A stretch of DNA of 64,000 nucleotides from an uncultured Oscillospiraceae bacterium (GCA_910579545.1 CAJTVI010000002.1:3739-67738); one strand, 5' to 3'; counted from the first letter of the stretch, positions 49,301 through 56,865 are shown. Made by a program: numbers and translations. Notes: generated from the sequence alone by a model not told the origin.

Positions 49301-52164
49301 ATGGTCATGGCGGAGGTGGCGGCAAATTCCTCGATCTGCGCCCTCACATCCTCCGGCAGACCGTTCTCATAGAAAGTAACCGTCCGGTCGGGGGCGATGT
49401 GGGCAACTGTCTTGTAGTCGCCGTCTTGCAGTTCCAGACGGTTCCATACCGTCACGCCATTGCCCAAATGCCCAAAGCCCAGGTCATAACCGAACGGCTC
49501 TGTCCTTGCCTCGGCCAACGCGGCGCCGTCCTGCGGCGGTGCGGGTTCTTCTGGTGCTTCTGAGCCTGCCGGTTCGGGGGCCTCCTCCACGATCTGCGCC
49601 AGATGGTCGTTCAGCGGGTTTTCCGCCAGCATCCGGTCAAACTCCGCACGCTCCATCTCCTTGTTGATGAGCGGGAAGGTCGGGTCGTACAGCCGCACAG
49701 TCTTTTCGTTAAAGGCGATCAGGGAATACTCCTGCGCGCCAAGATAGACCGTATCCCCCAAAGAAAACCGGTATTCCTTTTTCGGCGGGGGCGGAGGGTT
49801 CAGTTCTTCATGTGTCGGCTCCAGCGGTGCAGCCAGCGGGCCGGAAAGCGTGGCAAGCATGGCCTCGCACCGTTCGGTCAGGTGGGTGTTGTCCTTGATG
49901 ATGGTCTGCATGGCGTCCCGCAGGGTAGGGAGGACGAAACTGCCCTCACGCGTCAGGATATAGCACTTTTTCTCTCCCACGCCAAAGCTGTCCGCGCACC
50001 TTCTGGCAAACAGGACCTCCGAACACTGTTCATTTTCGCCAAGCTGGGTCTTGAAGTCCACATAGTCGTCAATGATCGAGCGGATTTCCTTTACGATGTC
50101 CCACCGTGCTTTCCGCGCTTCTGCCTGCGCCTGATATACCGGGTAATGTTCTTTTTCAGCCCGGCTCAGATAACGACCGGCGGCAATCAGTTCCCCGATC
50201 CGCTTTTCCGCCTTGGCCCAGGTCAGCAGGTACTTGCCGTTGGCGTCTTTCAGGTTGCGGGAGATGGTAATGCCCTTGTTGTCATGCTCTTCCCAATAGC
50301 CGCTGCCGGGAATAGCGTCGGAATGCCCGCCAATGCCATATTCATCCCGCAAAAATCCGATGTTTTCCTGCTTGCCCTCATCCTTCTGAAACTGCTCATA
50401 GATGCGGTACTTGCCCTGGGATATGCCGCTTCCCCTGCATAGGATATAGTCGATGGCCTCCTGCGGCAGAGTAAAGGCCGAGGCGCTTTCTGCTTCGGCC
50501 TGCTCTATAAAGGAGATTTGCTCCGCTTCGCTGGGGAGGGAATGTTCGTCCGGGTCAAGCCATTGACGGAGCAGGATCATCCCATAGATGGTATCAGCAA
50601 CACCCGTCCACCGCATGAACACCTCTTTTTCGCGGGACAGATAGGCCCCGCGCCACAAGGTCAGCACATCATCCCAGGCCCGGTACCCGGCCCGCTGGCC
50701 ATTGGACAGGATGGCCTCCACATAGGTGTTATCGAAAAAGCCTTTCAAAAAATCGCCGCGCTCTTTGCGGTCTGAATGTCCGGCAAAGAATGCGGCGATT
50801 TGGGGGCGGTAGTCCTTCAGCGCATCACAGGTACGCAGCAGTTCGTTCTTTTCGCTGTCCTCATGATAGTAGGAGATGTCTGAGGGTGCATTAAAATCAT
50901 GATGGCTGAATTCCAACCCCGTGGAGCCTGTCGCTGTCCAGTCGATGAGGGATGGCGGTTCTTCCTCGCCGGGCAGGGCGTCTGTCAGCTGTAAATAAGG
51001 TCCGTCAGCACGGCTTCCTCTGCCGCCGCCCGGATGCTGTTCATCAGGCCCGTCCATTTCATCTGGTCGGCCGCTTTCAGCGCCTGTGTCACGCCCTGCT
51101 GCGCCGCCATCTGCTGCGTCAGGCTGTCCACCATCTCGCGGGCTTGCCGGTCGATCTGGTGCAAATGGCTGTCCAGCTTGCCGGACAGCTGCATCCCCGT
51201 GTAAATCCCTTTCCGATGCTCCCGCAGAAAGCTGCGCCGCAGCATCCCGTACTTGCCCAGCTTCGGTGTTTCGGGTGCGCTCAGGTCGGGCAGACGATAA
51301 TCGCCCTCGCTGTGATAGGTCAGTTCCATCTTCATCGCTCCTTTCTGGTGTTTGTTTTCTGCTTTCAGCATAGGGCGTTTTTTCCTGTTTGGCAACACTG
51401 TCGCGCTTGCGGGTTTCCTGCCGCCGCAGACTGAGGACAGTTGAGGCGATCTCCCGCAGCACCATCTCGGAAATGTCACTGGCGGCTGTGCCTAAAATTG
51501 AAATGGTTTCCGGCGTGTTGAAGTCTGCGATATGGGCAAAATCGCCTGCGCTGAATTGCGCCCGCGCGTCCATGCCGCAGCGGGTCAGCAGCATATACCC
51601 GATGCTGTTTTCCAGAATGCCCTTAAACCAGACCTCGGTGTTGTCCGTGTCCAGTTCCTCCAGCAGGCTGCCGTTTTTCACCTCACACAGCGCCGTCAGA
51701 TAGTCGGCGGCGTTGTCCTCCGTGACCGCCTTTGCCGTTTCCAGCAGGCTGGCCGTCAGGTCGGCTCCACCCTGCGGGGTTCCGTACCGGTTTGCCAGCG
51801 TCTCGATTACTGCACTCTCGTCCTGCGGCTGAATCCGCCAGACTGGCACTGTGCGCCTCGCGCGGCTGTTGGTATCGCTCATGTCAAACACATACCGCAG
51901 CTTGTACGGCGCGTTGGTATCTTTCAGCAGTGCAATTCCGGTCGTTCCTTTGTTCACCCAGCGCCCGTGCCGGTTCCAGAAGCTGATCTCTGCACAGGCG
52001 GTGGCCTCGGGCTTTTGGGCGTAAATCAAAAGCTGGTCGCGGAAATCGTACTTGAAATTGTTGGCGGCGGTAGTCAGGAACGCCATGTATGCCTCGCCGC
52101 CGCGGGCAATCTCCCGCGCGGTCTGTGCCGCCAGCAAAACGATGGATTCCTGCTTTGTCGGCAA
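43327..52164 (-). CDS. Giant ICE protein: ArdC-like, MutS-I-like, N6-adenine methylase and SNF2-type helicase
   Basis: About 2945 residues. TTG at 52164 is preferred because GGAGGG lies just upstream; the first ATG frame at 52188 has no ribosome site. Domains in order: ArdC-like segment (NNFKYDFRDQLLIYAQKPEATA, about 35-85), low-complexity stretch overlapping tnpV (about 280-395), MutS domain I-like (KPIKEHNPDSLVLYQVGDFFELYG, about 985-1050), N6-methylase (LEPSCGIGNFFG near 1465, NVPFG near 1526), helicase (GHWVGAGKT near 2143, IDEAHYYKN near 2306, QQREGRIIRQGN near 2638) and a coiled-coil tail. Proteins of this build are regular in clostridial ICEs and probably protect or process the element's DNA. 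The methylase motif is NVPFG instead of NPPF, common in this group. Confidence 0.9.
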   Translation of the reverse strand: MPTKQESIVLLAAQTAREIARGGEAYMAFLTTAANNFKYDFRDQLLIYAQKPEATACAEISFWNRHGRWVNKGTTGIALLKDTNAPYKLRYVFDMSDTNSRARRTVPVWRIQPQDESAVIETLANRYGTPQGGADLTASLLETAKAVTEDNAADYLTALCEVKNGSLLEELDTDNTEVWFKGILENSIGYMLLTRCGMDARAQFSAGDFAHIADFNTPETISILGTAASDISEMVLREIASTVLSLRRQETRKRDSVAKQEKTPYAESRKQTPERSDEDGTDLSQRGRLSSARPERTRNTEAGQVRDAAAQLSAGASERDLHGDAAVRQAGQPFAPDRPASPRDGGQPDAADGGAAGRDTGAESGRPDEMDGPDEQHPGGGRGSRADGPYLQLTDALPGEEEPPSLIDWTATGSTGLEFSHHDFNAPSDISYYHEDSEKNELLRTCDALKDYRPQIAAFFAGHSDRKERGDFLKGFFDNTYVEAILSNGQRAGYRAWDDVLTLWRGAYLSREKEVFMRWTGVADTIYGMILLRQWLDPDEHSLPSEAEQISFIEQAEAESASAFTLPQEAIDYILCRGSGISQGKYRIYEQFQKDEGKQENIGFLRDEYGIGGHSDAIPGSGYWEEHDNKGITISRNLKDANGKYLLTWAKAEKRIGELIAAGRYLSRAEKEHYPVYQAQAEARKARWDIVKEIRSIIDDYVDFKTQLGENEQCSEVLFARRCADSFGVGEKKCYILTREGSFVLPTLRDAMQTIIKDNTHLTERCEAMLATLSGPLAAPLEPTHEELNPPPPPKKEYRFSLGDTVYLGAQEYSLIAFNEKTVRLYDPTFPLINKEMERAEFDRMLAENPLNDHLAQIVEEAPEPAGSEAPEEPAPPQDGAALAEARTEPFGYDLGFGHLGNGVTVWNRLELQDGDYKTVAHIAPDRTVTFYENGLPEDVRAQIEEFAATSAMTISATQDAPVFSAPPLEREPVRDGSWDDYKPIKEHNPDSLVLYQVGDFFELYGEDSRQVSPLLELETAVRTIPGIGRVAMCGFPAQALQGYTDRLNSRGFDVAAAAVEEGRRKTSFSPAPAMEKAKRLINEFCESEYQGPAHFENLKEIGVGCTTVTDDELPFQAYVNLIDYRLDRYVNDVLIDRRQYGSLQELIRYELSLLNFDDLISLSDKQISKAVQQEQKTPSPPESSRVDEMLRQAELAGRLYEQTGQAVFGFEEGKSQPVNPPQPSGPAIQPGTEFSLDGRRFIVDSVDEAADTVSLRDTTFQNSTGFPIFRSEHIETVQRALAETEKEPEPIKLRSVVIDLTQRADREPEKSVNKEPPAPPMPRPRGNLPPILLHPEIPSAERQDYRITDEHLGEGGEKTKFKNNLTAIQTLQQIEAENRLATPQEQEILARYVGWGGLPQAFDEKNAAWSNEYAQLRATLTEEEYNAARASTLNAHYTSPVVIKAIYKAVENLGFRTGNILEPSCGIGNFFGLVPQSMAASKLYGVELDPITGRIARQLYQNASIAVQGFEKTELPDSFFDLAIGNVPFGNYVLPDKRYDKNHFLIHDYFFARTLDKVRPGGIIAFVTSKGTMDKANSNVRRYIAQRADLLGAVRLPNNAFMANAGTQVTTDILFLQKRDRLTAIDPEWVHLGKTEAGIPINQYFLDHPEMVLGEMVQEPSLYGNRNETTCKPFEGKDLKVLLDAAIEDIHGQIREYTLDEPEVEDEDRSIPADPSVRNFSYAIVDGKLYYRENSRMNPVELSVTAANRVKGLISIRNCVRTLIEYQTDDWSGEAIRAKQRELNALYDSFVRQYGRITSRANKSAFVDDNAYYLLSSLEVLDGEGNFVRKADMFSKRTIRQRVEITHVDTASEALAVSLAEKASVDLGYMASLMGGSEAIPRIVQDLNGVIFKDPASGPFDLEGGGEHWAQGWHTADEYLSGNVRRKLTEAKQTAKEDAFFQSNVQALEQVQPPDLTVGEISVRLGATWIPPEDVEQFIYELFGTPKYTRWKIRVHYSKHTGAWNVEGKSADKGNIRAYNTYGTSRINGYKIVEETLNLRDVRIFDYDEHHNPVLNKKETAIAQGKQALIKQAFLDWIWKDPERRERLCRLYNDRFNCVRPREYDGSHISFVGMNPEITLRKHQINAIAHILYGGNALLGHWVGAGKTYEMAAAAQESKRLGLCQKSLFVVPNHLTEQWAAEYLQLYPAANILVATKKDFETKNRKRFCGRIATGDYDAVIIGHSQFEKIPMSIERQVAILEQQKEELVNGIAELKHNRGERFSIKQMEKSKKGIEAKLQKLNDQSRKDDVVTFEELGVDRIYIDEAHYYKNLAAFSKMRNVGGISQTEAQKSSDLYMKCRYLDELTGGRGIIFATGTPLSNTMVEMYTMQKYLQYDTLKERGLLHFDSWASTFGETVTAIELAPEGTGYRAKTRFARFYNLPELMAMFKEVADIQTADMLKLPVPEAHYHNVVLKPSEQQKEMVAALGERAERVRSRMVDPSEDNMLNITNDGRKLALDQRLLNPLLPDSDTSKVNACAENVFRIWEETKDRKSAQMVFCDLSTPKSNGEFNVYDDLRNKLIAKGIPADEIAFIHSAGSEAQKKEMFGKVRSGDIRVLLGSTQKMGAGTNCQQRLIALHHLDIGWRPADLQQREGRIIRQGNSNPEVDIYTYVTEGTFDAYMFQMVEAKQKFIGQIMTSKSSARSAEDVDETALSYAEIKALCTGNPHIKEKMDLDIEVQRLKLLKANHLSQKYALEDKIFKELPQKIASYEQRIAGYTADMARLAEHTHPDADGFSPMEVEGTAYTDKKAAGSAILAACKAMTSPEPVPLGRYRGFDMELSFDSFGKVYRITLKGVLSHSTDLGTDIFGNILRLDNLLGGMGERLTACRQELENTKVQLTNAKEEVEKPFPQEDELKTKSARLDELNILLNMDKRENEILDGERDEEDAPPPPHRAAEDLER
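50985..51329 (-). CDS. tnpV: TnpV-family protein, overprinted inside the giant gene
   Basis: A 114-residue protein encoded wholly within 43327-52164 on the same strand but in another frame. The text (MELTYHSEGDYRLPDLSAPE, LGKYGMLRRSFLREHRKGIYTGMQLSGKLDSHLHQIDRQAREM, LKAADQMKWTGLMNSIRAAAEEAVLTDLIY) is full-length TnpV, a transposon-associated family of unknown activity. Its own AAAGGAG lies eight bases before the ATG. The giant frame across the same bases yields low-complexity charged text (RDAAAQLSAGASERDLHGDAAV), so tnpV appears to be the ancestral reading here. Confidence 0.8.
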   Translation of the reverse strand: MELTYHSEGDYRLPDLSAPETPKLGKYGMLRRSFLREHRKGIYTGMQLSGKLDSHLHQIDRQAREMVDSLTQQMAAQQGVTQALKAADQMKWTGLMNSIRAAAEEAVLTDLIYS

Positions 52165-52177
52165 GTGCCCTCCCTCC

Positions 52178-52558
52178 TTATCGTTCAAGACTGGCCCGTT
52201 GCTCTCGCCGCCACTCGATCTCCATGTCTGCCCGCTGGCTGATTGCTTCAGAAATGTCCAGCATGTGGCTATTCAGCAGCCGGTCGTATTCCTTAAAAAC
52301 GGTGTTCAGCGGGTCGGGGAGCGCCAAAAGCGCCAATGCCTGCTTTGCGCTGATTTCCTCATCCTCCATACAAAGAAGAATATCCTCGCGTGTAGTATAC
52401 TCGTAGGTATGGTTCAGGATTTCCTCCGGCGTTTGGCTGAGGAGCCATGCGCGGTATTTTTCCTGTTCTGCGAACATCTTTTTGTACAGCGCCGTGTTCA
52501 GCCGCTCCGCGCGGGTCTGGCGCGGAACGGCTGCCATGTCCTTTTTCTTTTCGTCCAT
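52178..52558 (-). CDS. DUF3848-type ICE protein
   Basis: A 126-residue protein: TALYKKMFAEQEKYRAWLLSQTPEEILNHTYEYTTREDILLCMEDEEISAKQALALLALPDPLNTVFKEYD matches DUF3848, an unknown family tied to ICEs. It is helical and soluble, with no catalytic motif. It lies between the small genes downstream of ParB and the giant gene; its stop is 13 bases before the TTG of the latter. Confidence 0.75.
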   Translation of the reverse strand: MDEKKKDMAAVPRQTRAERLNTALYKKMFAEQEKYRAWLLSQTPEEILNHTYEYTTREDILLCMEDEEISAKQALALLALPDPLNTVFKEYDRLLNSHMLDISEAISQRADMEIEWRREQRASLER

Positions 52559-52570
52559 CCTGCCCTCCTT

Positions 52571-52771
52571 TTATCGTTCCAAATCGCCGCGCCGCAGCCG
52601 GCTTTGATGCAGATCCTCGGCCCACTCCGGGCGCATATACTGCCGCTGGATCATCAGCGCGTCCGGCTTTTGGCTTTCCGCATAGGACATTGCATTGTTT
52701 ACGTCCAAAAAGTATTTTCTTGTTTCGGTGCGGTCGTCTGCCGCGTCATAGACCATCCAGCCCTTTACCAT
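52571..52771 (-). CDS. Small ICE protein of unknown function
   Basis: A 66-residue product from ATG 52771 (a start at 52789 is also possible) with AAAGGACGG upstream. KGWMVYDAADDRTETRKYFLDVNNAMSYAESQKPDALMIQRQYMRPEWAEDLHQSRLRRG has no recognized domain. Operon position with 12 to 18-base gaps on either side supports that it is real. Confidence 0.6.
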   Translation of the reverse strand: MVKGWMVYDAADDRTETRKYFLDVNNAMSYAESQKPDALMIQRQYMRPEWAEDLHQSRLRRGDLER

Positions 52772-52789
52772 CGTTCCGTCCTTTCCCAT

Positions 52790-53374
52790 TCACCGCTCCT
52801 GTTCGTCGCGCTGCTTCGGCTTGGGCTGAAGGCGCGAGGGGCTTTCGCCGTTTTCAGGGCGGACGAAGTCGATCCTGCCCGCCGCGTAAATCGCGTTGTC
52901 GTTGAGCTGCCGCTGCCACGCCTGCTCCGAAGGCGCCCAGTGAAATCCGTTTTGTTTCAGCACCGTCCGCTTCTCCGCGTCCGGCTTCTCATCGAACAGC
53001 AGATGCAAACGGTTGTTCTCTATATTCGCCACGGCCTTACCGCCCTCAAATGTCCAGCCCACATAACCGGTTTCGCGGCTTTGCTTCAGCAATTCGAGCC
53101 GTTGTTTGAGGCGGCGAATTTCTGCGCTGTTGTTCGTGAGTGCATACGACGGAAACGGTCCCTTGTCCCACGAATAACCGTTCCTCGCCTTTGCATCCAA
53201 CTTGTCCGCCTGTTCGTCTGAAAGGTCGGGAAAGCCCCGCATGGTGCCGAATTTGCGGTAATAGGCGTTTACGGATTTCATGTGCTCCTGCTGCTTTTGG
53301 CATTCCTCTAACTTTGCCGTCAGCTTTTCGATGGCCTGCGGATCATCGCTGCTGATTGCTCTGTTCACGCTCAT
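52790..53374 (-). CDS. Conserved ICE protein of unknown function
   Basis: A 194-residue soluble protein: SSDDPQAIEKLTAKLEECQKQQEHMKSVNAYYRKFGTMRGFPDLSDEQADKLDAKARNGYSWDKGPFPSYALTNNSAEIRRLKQRLELL, then VGWTFEGGKAVANIENNRLHLLFDEKPDAEKRTVLKQNGFHWAPSEQAWQRQLNDNA. The second half looks like a small nucleic-acid or peptide-binding fold (KQNGFHWAPSEQAWQR repeats in several ICE proteins). A coiled-coil part lies near the N-terminus. No enzymatic motif is recognized. Confidence 0.65.
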   Translation of the reverse strand: MSVNRAISSDDPQAIEKLTAKLEECQKQQEHMKSVNAYYRKFGTMRGFPDLSDEQADKLDAKARNGYSWDKGPFPSYALTNNSAEIRRLKQRLELLKQSRETGYVGWTFEGGKAVANIENNRLHLLFDEKPDAEKRTVLKQNGFHWAPSEQAWQRQLNDNAIYAAGRIDFVRPENGESPSRLQPKPKQRDEQER

Positions 53375-53418
53375 TTTGCTGTCCTTTCTGCTGTTTCAGC
53401 CTGTTGTGAAGCGGGGAA

Positions 53419-53730
53419 TTACCGCTCCAGTTCATATTCCTTGAGTTTGAACCTGAGAAAGCGCCCGTTTTCGTCATAGTTTTTGGGATTCGCGCCGGGA
53501 ACGTGCCAGCCGAACATCGCCCCAGTCTCCATCGCCGCTGCCTGCGCTCTGCTCACGCCCAGCTTCTGGTTATACTGCTCCATCAACGCTTTTGCCGTTT
53601 CTACGCTCCCGGTCGTGCAGTCTGTGCGGTAATAGCCGCTCTCGCCGCGTTTCAAAACAACCAATTCTCCGGTATTGCGCAGATAGCTATAACAGGTTTC
53701 GGGCAGGCCCTCATATACTTCCTGTACCAT
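53419..53730 (-). CDS. Small ICE protein of unknown function
   Basis: A 103-residue product (MVQEVYEGLPETCYSYLRNTGELVVLKRGESGYYRTDCTTGSVETAKALMEQYNQKLGVSRAQAAAMETGAMFGWHVPGANPKNYDENGRFLRFKLKEYELER). The start codon lies at the stop of the upstream gene; GTG at 53733 is an alternative. No domain is recognized. Related small genes are frequent in this operon section of clostridial ICEs. Confidence 0.6.
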   Translation of the reverse strand: MVQEVYEGLPETCYSYLRNTGELVVLKRGESGYYRTDCTTGSVETAKALMEQYNQKLGVSRAQAAAMETGAMFGWHVPGANPKNYDENGRFLRFKLKEYELER

Positions 53731-53945
53731 CACCGTTCAAACTCCTGTGCCTTGGGGATAATGCCGTACACATCGTCCACAAAATACCGCCCCGCGAACG
53801 GGTTATAGATTGCATGGCAGCGCAAGCCCCGGTACTCGGCCAGATAGTCGTTATCGCCCAAACGCCGGATAATGGTCGCTTCGCCTAATTGGTGTTTTCC
53901 ACCCTTGCTCAGCGAATGGATGTAGCATTCACATTTCTGCATCAT
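53730..53945 (-). CDS. Small ICE protein of unknown function
   Basis: A 71-residue product from ATG 53945 (ATG 53942 follows), with AAGGAG six bases upstream. CECYIHSLSKGGKHQLGEATIIRRLGDNDYLAEYRGLRCHAIYNPFAGRYFVDDVYGI suggests a small beta-rich fold. Operon position between two other small genes, with a one-base overlap downstream. Confidence 0.6.
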   Translation of the reverse strand: MMQKCECYIHSLSKGGKHQLGEATIIRRLGDNDYLAEYRGLRCHAIYNPFAGRYFVDDVYGIIPKAQEFER

Positions 53946-53955
53946 TGTTTTCTCC

Positions 53956-54582
53956 TTAACGCTCCTGTGCCGGCTGGCTGCGGCTCTGCGTTTTCTTCTG
54001 TTCAGCCTGCTGCCCAATCTCCGCGGCGTGTGCCGCTGCCCAATCGGGCAGGCATTCCGGTTTGACCTCGCCCAGCACATCATACCGCCGCCATCGCACA
54101 CTTTCGCCGGTGTACAGGTTCACACAAAAACAGGTGGTGCCGTAACTGTTTGCTCCCGCGCCGGAGCCGCCGTCCACAAGCACGAGCTGGTGATCCGCGC
54201 TCCGGTACTCGGGCCGCAGGGCAGACGGCTTGATGGCTACCACCTTGCCGTTGATGTCCTGCCCATAGTCGTGGGGGATGCACATTTCCTCCGTGATGCG
54301 CACGCGCGGCACGGTCACCTTGGCCCATTCCTCGCGCACCTTCTGGCACTGCTGGTGCACATACTCTGCAAACTGCTCGGCAACTTCTACAAAATTGTCG
54401 CTGACAAAGCACTCCTCATACCGCTCGCGGTACTGGATGATTTCAAAAATCTTCTGGTACAGAGCGCAAAAATACGGCTGGTCGCTCGTGGGATCGACGC
54501 CAAACACAACCTCCCGATCCCCGATGCGCAGGGTCTGCGTGATCTCGTAATTCCCAGCCATCCGTTTTTCCGGTTCAGCCAT
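53956..54582 (-). CDS. Conserved ICE protein of unknown function
   Basis: A 208-residue protein: YEITQTLRIGDREVVFGVDPTSDQPYFCALYQKIFEIIQYRERYEECFVSDNFVEVAEQFAEYVHQQCQKVREEW, then PHDYGQDINGKVVAIKPSALRPEYRSADHQLVLVDGGSGAGANSYGTTCFCVNLYTGESVRWRRYD. No family name can be given with confidence. The C-terminal tail is polar and repetitive. The gene overlaps its upstream neighbour by eight bases. Confidence 0.6.
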   Translation of the reverse strand: MAEPEKRMAGNYEITQTLRIGDREVVFGVDPTSDQPYFCALYQKIFEIIQYRERYEECFVSDNFVEVAEQFAEYVHQQCQKVREEWAKVTVPRVRITEEMCIPHDYGQDINGKVVAIKPSALRPEYRSADHQLVLVDGGSGAGANSYGTTCFCVNLYTGESVRWRRYDVLGEVKPECLPDWAAAHAAEIGQQAEQKKTQSRSQPAQER

Positions 54583-54823
54583 CCGTACCGCCCTCCTGAT
54601 TGCAATATTCCAGCAGCTTCTTTACGGCGAGCAGGCCCGCGGGATCATCCACCACCATCTGCTGCAAATACAGCACCGCTCGGATTTCCGGCACCGTGAT
54701 CCGGGGCAGCTCCGCCAGCATCAGCGGCGGTACAAACAGCATCAGGGCCGGGGGCAGCTCCGCCTCGCGGAACACCCGCACAAGACGCTCCATAAACTTC
54801 TCATGCTTCATTTTCCGTTCCAT
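54575..54823 (-). CDS. Small ICE protein of unknown function
   Basis: An 82-residue helical product (MERKMKHEKFMERLVRVFREAELPPALMLFVPPLMLAELPRITVPEIRAVLYLQQMVVDDPAGLLAVKKLLEYC). AAAGGAG precedes this start at good distance; an earlier ATG at 54841 lies in front of that ribosome site. No known domain. Confidence 0.55.
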   Translation of the reverse strand: MERKMKHEKFMERLVRVFREAELPPALMLFVPPLMLAELPRITVPEIRAVLYLQQMVVDDPAGLLAVKKLLEYCNQEGGTDG

Positions 54824-54837
54824 GTACAAAACTCCTT

Positions 54838-55482
54838 TCATCGTTCGTCACGGCCGGCAGGGCGCGGCGGCCGGCTTTTCTGTGTTGCTTTCTTTTTCAG
54901 CCATTCCAGCATCGGGACAAGCTGCGGCACCTCCCGAAAACCGATGCTGTCCACATAGAACACCTGTGTGCTCTGCTTTCCGCGCACCACAACCACATCG
55001 CTGACGGACAGCGAGCGCATGGTCTGCGCGGCAGGGCGGTCGTCCCGGTTATGGCGGGCATAGATACCATCCAGCGTCATGCCCGGCTCCAGCGGCGCAG
55101 AATAGACACAAACATAGTCCTTGGCCGAAAGCTGGCTTTTTGCCCGCTCATAGGACAGGAACAGATAGTCCGCGCTGTTCTCGGTGGCCGGAATTTGGTA
55201 TATCTCGTAGGTGCTGTCCCTGTCCTGCACAGGCGGCGCGGGTTCCTCCCGCACGCTGACGGCAGGGCAGTCGATTTCCTCCATCCATTCATCCGATTGC
55301 AGCAGCCGGTTGCCGTTTTCGTCCCGGTAAAGCACCACACAGACCGGCTCGCCGCAGTCGTTGGCGTCCAGTACGTCATGCAGGAACGCTTCTTCCTCGA
55401 AATAGTCTTTCACATCCCCGACGCCGTCCGCATACAGGTATTCAATGCTTGCGAGGGGGCGTTTCCATCGAATTTCATGCAT
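54838..55482 (-). CDS. YodL-domain ICE protein
   Basis: A 214-residue protein. The C-terminal half (STYEIYQIPATENSADYLFLSYERAKSQLSAKDYVCVYSAPLEPGMTLDGIYARHNRDDRPAAQTMRSLSVSDVVVVRGKQSTQVFYVDSIGFREVPQ) is a YodL/LPDG-type domain seen in many ICE proteins, of unknown function. The N-terminal half (MHEIRWKRPLASIEYLYADGVGDVKDYFEEEAFLHDVLDANDCGEPVCVVLYRDENGNRLL) is separate and unidentified. The start at 55482 has GGAGGA just upstream. Confidence 0.7.
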   Translation of the reverse strand: MHEIRWKRPLASIEYLYADGVGDVKDYFEEEAFLHDVLDANDCGEPVCVVLYRDENGNRLLQSDEWMEEIDCPAVSVREEPAPPVQDRDSTYEIYQIPATENSADYLFLSYERAKSQLSAKDYVCVYSAPLEPGMTLDGIYARHNRDDRPAAQTMRSLSVSDVVVVRGKQSTQVFYVDSIGFREVPQLVPMLEWLKKKATQKSRPPRPAGRDER

Positions 55483-55496
55483 CGGTAATTCCTCCT

Positions 55497-55898
55497 TTAG
55501 CGCTCCAACAGCCAGCCTTTGCGCCCCAGCCGTTCGTCGGCGGGTTTGACGCGCGGATGCTGAGGCACAGCCATCCATGCGTCGCCCGTGTCCACAAGCT
55601 GCTCCGGATACAGATAGCGCCGCGAATACCGCTCGGCCTGCTTGCGGGTCAGCTCCCGCAGGCGCTGGCCGTCCCAGCCGCAGACAAAGGCGCGGCCCTT
55701 AAGAGCAAGCTGTTCGTTGATCGAACGGTTGAGCGGTAAGCCGTCCTGTATTTCGCTGCACACGAGGGCAATCACCTCATTGTCAAAGGGCAGCAGCATC
55801 TGGCGGTTGCCCTTGATAATTTTCTCCGCTGCCTCCGCCTCATCCCGGAAAGACGCGGTATACGGAGAATATCCCGGCTCCAATACAAGCACACGCAT
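55497..55898 (-). CDS. DUF3846-type ICE protein
   Basis: A 133-residue protein: MRVLVLEPGYSPYTASFRDEAEAAEKIIKGNRQMLLPFDNEVIALVCSEIQDGLPLNRSI matches the DUF3846 outline, an unknown family common in phages and ICEs. The start at 55898 has GGGGG upstream; the first ATG of the open frame overlaps parB. It follows parB by 13 bases, so it is in the partition operon. Confidence 0.65.
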   Translation of the reverse strand: MRVLVLEPGYSPYTASFRDEAEAAEKIIKGNRQMLLPFDNEVIALVCSEIQDGLPLNRSINEQLALKGRAFVCGWDGQRLRELTRKQAERYSRRYLYPEQLVDTGDAWMAVPQHPRVKPADERLGRKGWLLER

Positions 55899-55911
55899 TG
55901 TACTGCCCCCT

Positions 55912-56865
55912 TTACCGTTCCTGTCCAAGCTGGCGCTTTTTCAGATAGGCGTCCAGCACGCGGAAGATCTGCGCGATCATCTGCTCGGAGTTTTTCGCGG
56001 CGGGGAAGTAGCGGTGCAGCTTTGCCAATGGAATGCTGACCTGCTGCTCGCGCGGGGATACGCTCGGCGCGCGGGCGGTCATGATGTTTTTCAGCTTGTC
56101 CTCGTCCAAAGTGTTTTCCTTGCTGGCGGCCTTGAGCTGCTGGGCCTGTGACAAGGACGGTGTACATTCCTCGCTCTGGATGTACTCGAAAAACTGCTGC
56201 TGTTCCTCCGGGGCGAGATACGAAAGCTCCACGGCAGGATTGAATTTCAGCCGGTTTTGCTCGACCAGTTCCTGCAAGGGCGGGATGAGTTCGTTCAGGC
56301 GGATGTAGCGTTGGACTTGAGATCGACTTTCTCCAGCATCATCTGCAACTTTCTCAACGGAAAAAGCCTCCGAAAAATTCTGCCCAACTTGGGCAGAATT
56401 TTTTGTTGGTCTGCCCGCCCTTCTCTTGATTGCCTCCAGCTTCATCTTGTACGCCTTTGCCTTTTCAATGGCGCTCACGTTCTCCCGCTGGCAGTTCGTA
56501 TCCACCATGCGGATCACGGCGGTGTCATCGTCCATCTCCCGCACCAGCACCGGTAAGGTCTCGATGCCCGCCAGTTCACACGCCCGCTTGCGCCGGTGGC
56601 CCGCCACGATCTCATACCCGCCCTCCGGCCGGGGCCGCGCGATCAGCGGGGTGAGCACCCCATACTCTTTTACGCTCTCGACCATCTTCTGCATCTCCTC
56701 GTCATCCCGCACCTGAAACGGATGGTTCGGGAATGGGTGCAGCTGGTCAAGCGGCAGATTTTGCACCTTTTCCAGTGCCGCTTCCTGCCGTTCCTCCTCG
56801 GTCGAAAACAGGCTATCGAGCGAGGGCAGGCTGATACTGCTTCCGTACACTCTGGACACGCTCAT
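55912..56865 (-). CDS. parB: ParB/RepB/Spo0J-family partition protein
   Basis: A 317-residue DNA-binding partition protein. The ParB nuclease-fold N-terminal domain is clear (LPLDQLHPFPNHPFQVRDDEEMQKMVESVKEYGVLTPLIARPRPEGGYEIVAGHRRKRACELAGIETLPVLV). A helix-turn-helix follows (FSVEKVADDAGESRSQVQRYIRLNELIPPLQELV), with a basic C-terminus. It binds parS-type sites and stimulates ParA. The gene overlaps parA by 53 bases. Presence in an ICE suggests a replicating circular form that needs segregation. Confidence 0.92.
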   Translation of the reverse strand: MSVSRVYGSSISLPSLDSLFSTEEERQEAALEKVQNLPLDQLHPFPNHPFQVRDDEEMQKMVESVKEYGVLTPLIARPRPEGGYEIVAGHRRKRACELAGIETLPVLVREMDDDTAVIRMVDTNCQRENVSAIEKAKAYKMKLEAIKRRAGRPTKNSAQVGQNFSEAFSVEKVADDAGESRSQVQRYIRLNELIPPLQELVEQNRLKFNPAVELSYLAPEEQQQFFEYIQSEECTPSLSQAQQLKAASKENTLDEDKLKNIMTARAPSVSPREQQVSIPLAKLHRYFPAAKNSEQMIAQIFRVLDAYLKKRQLGQER

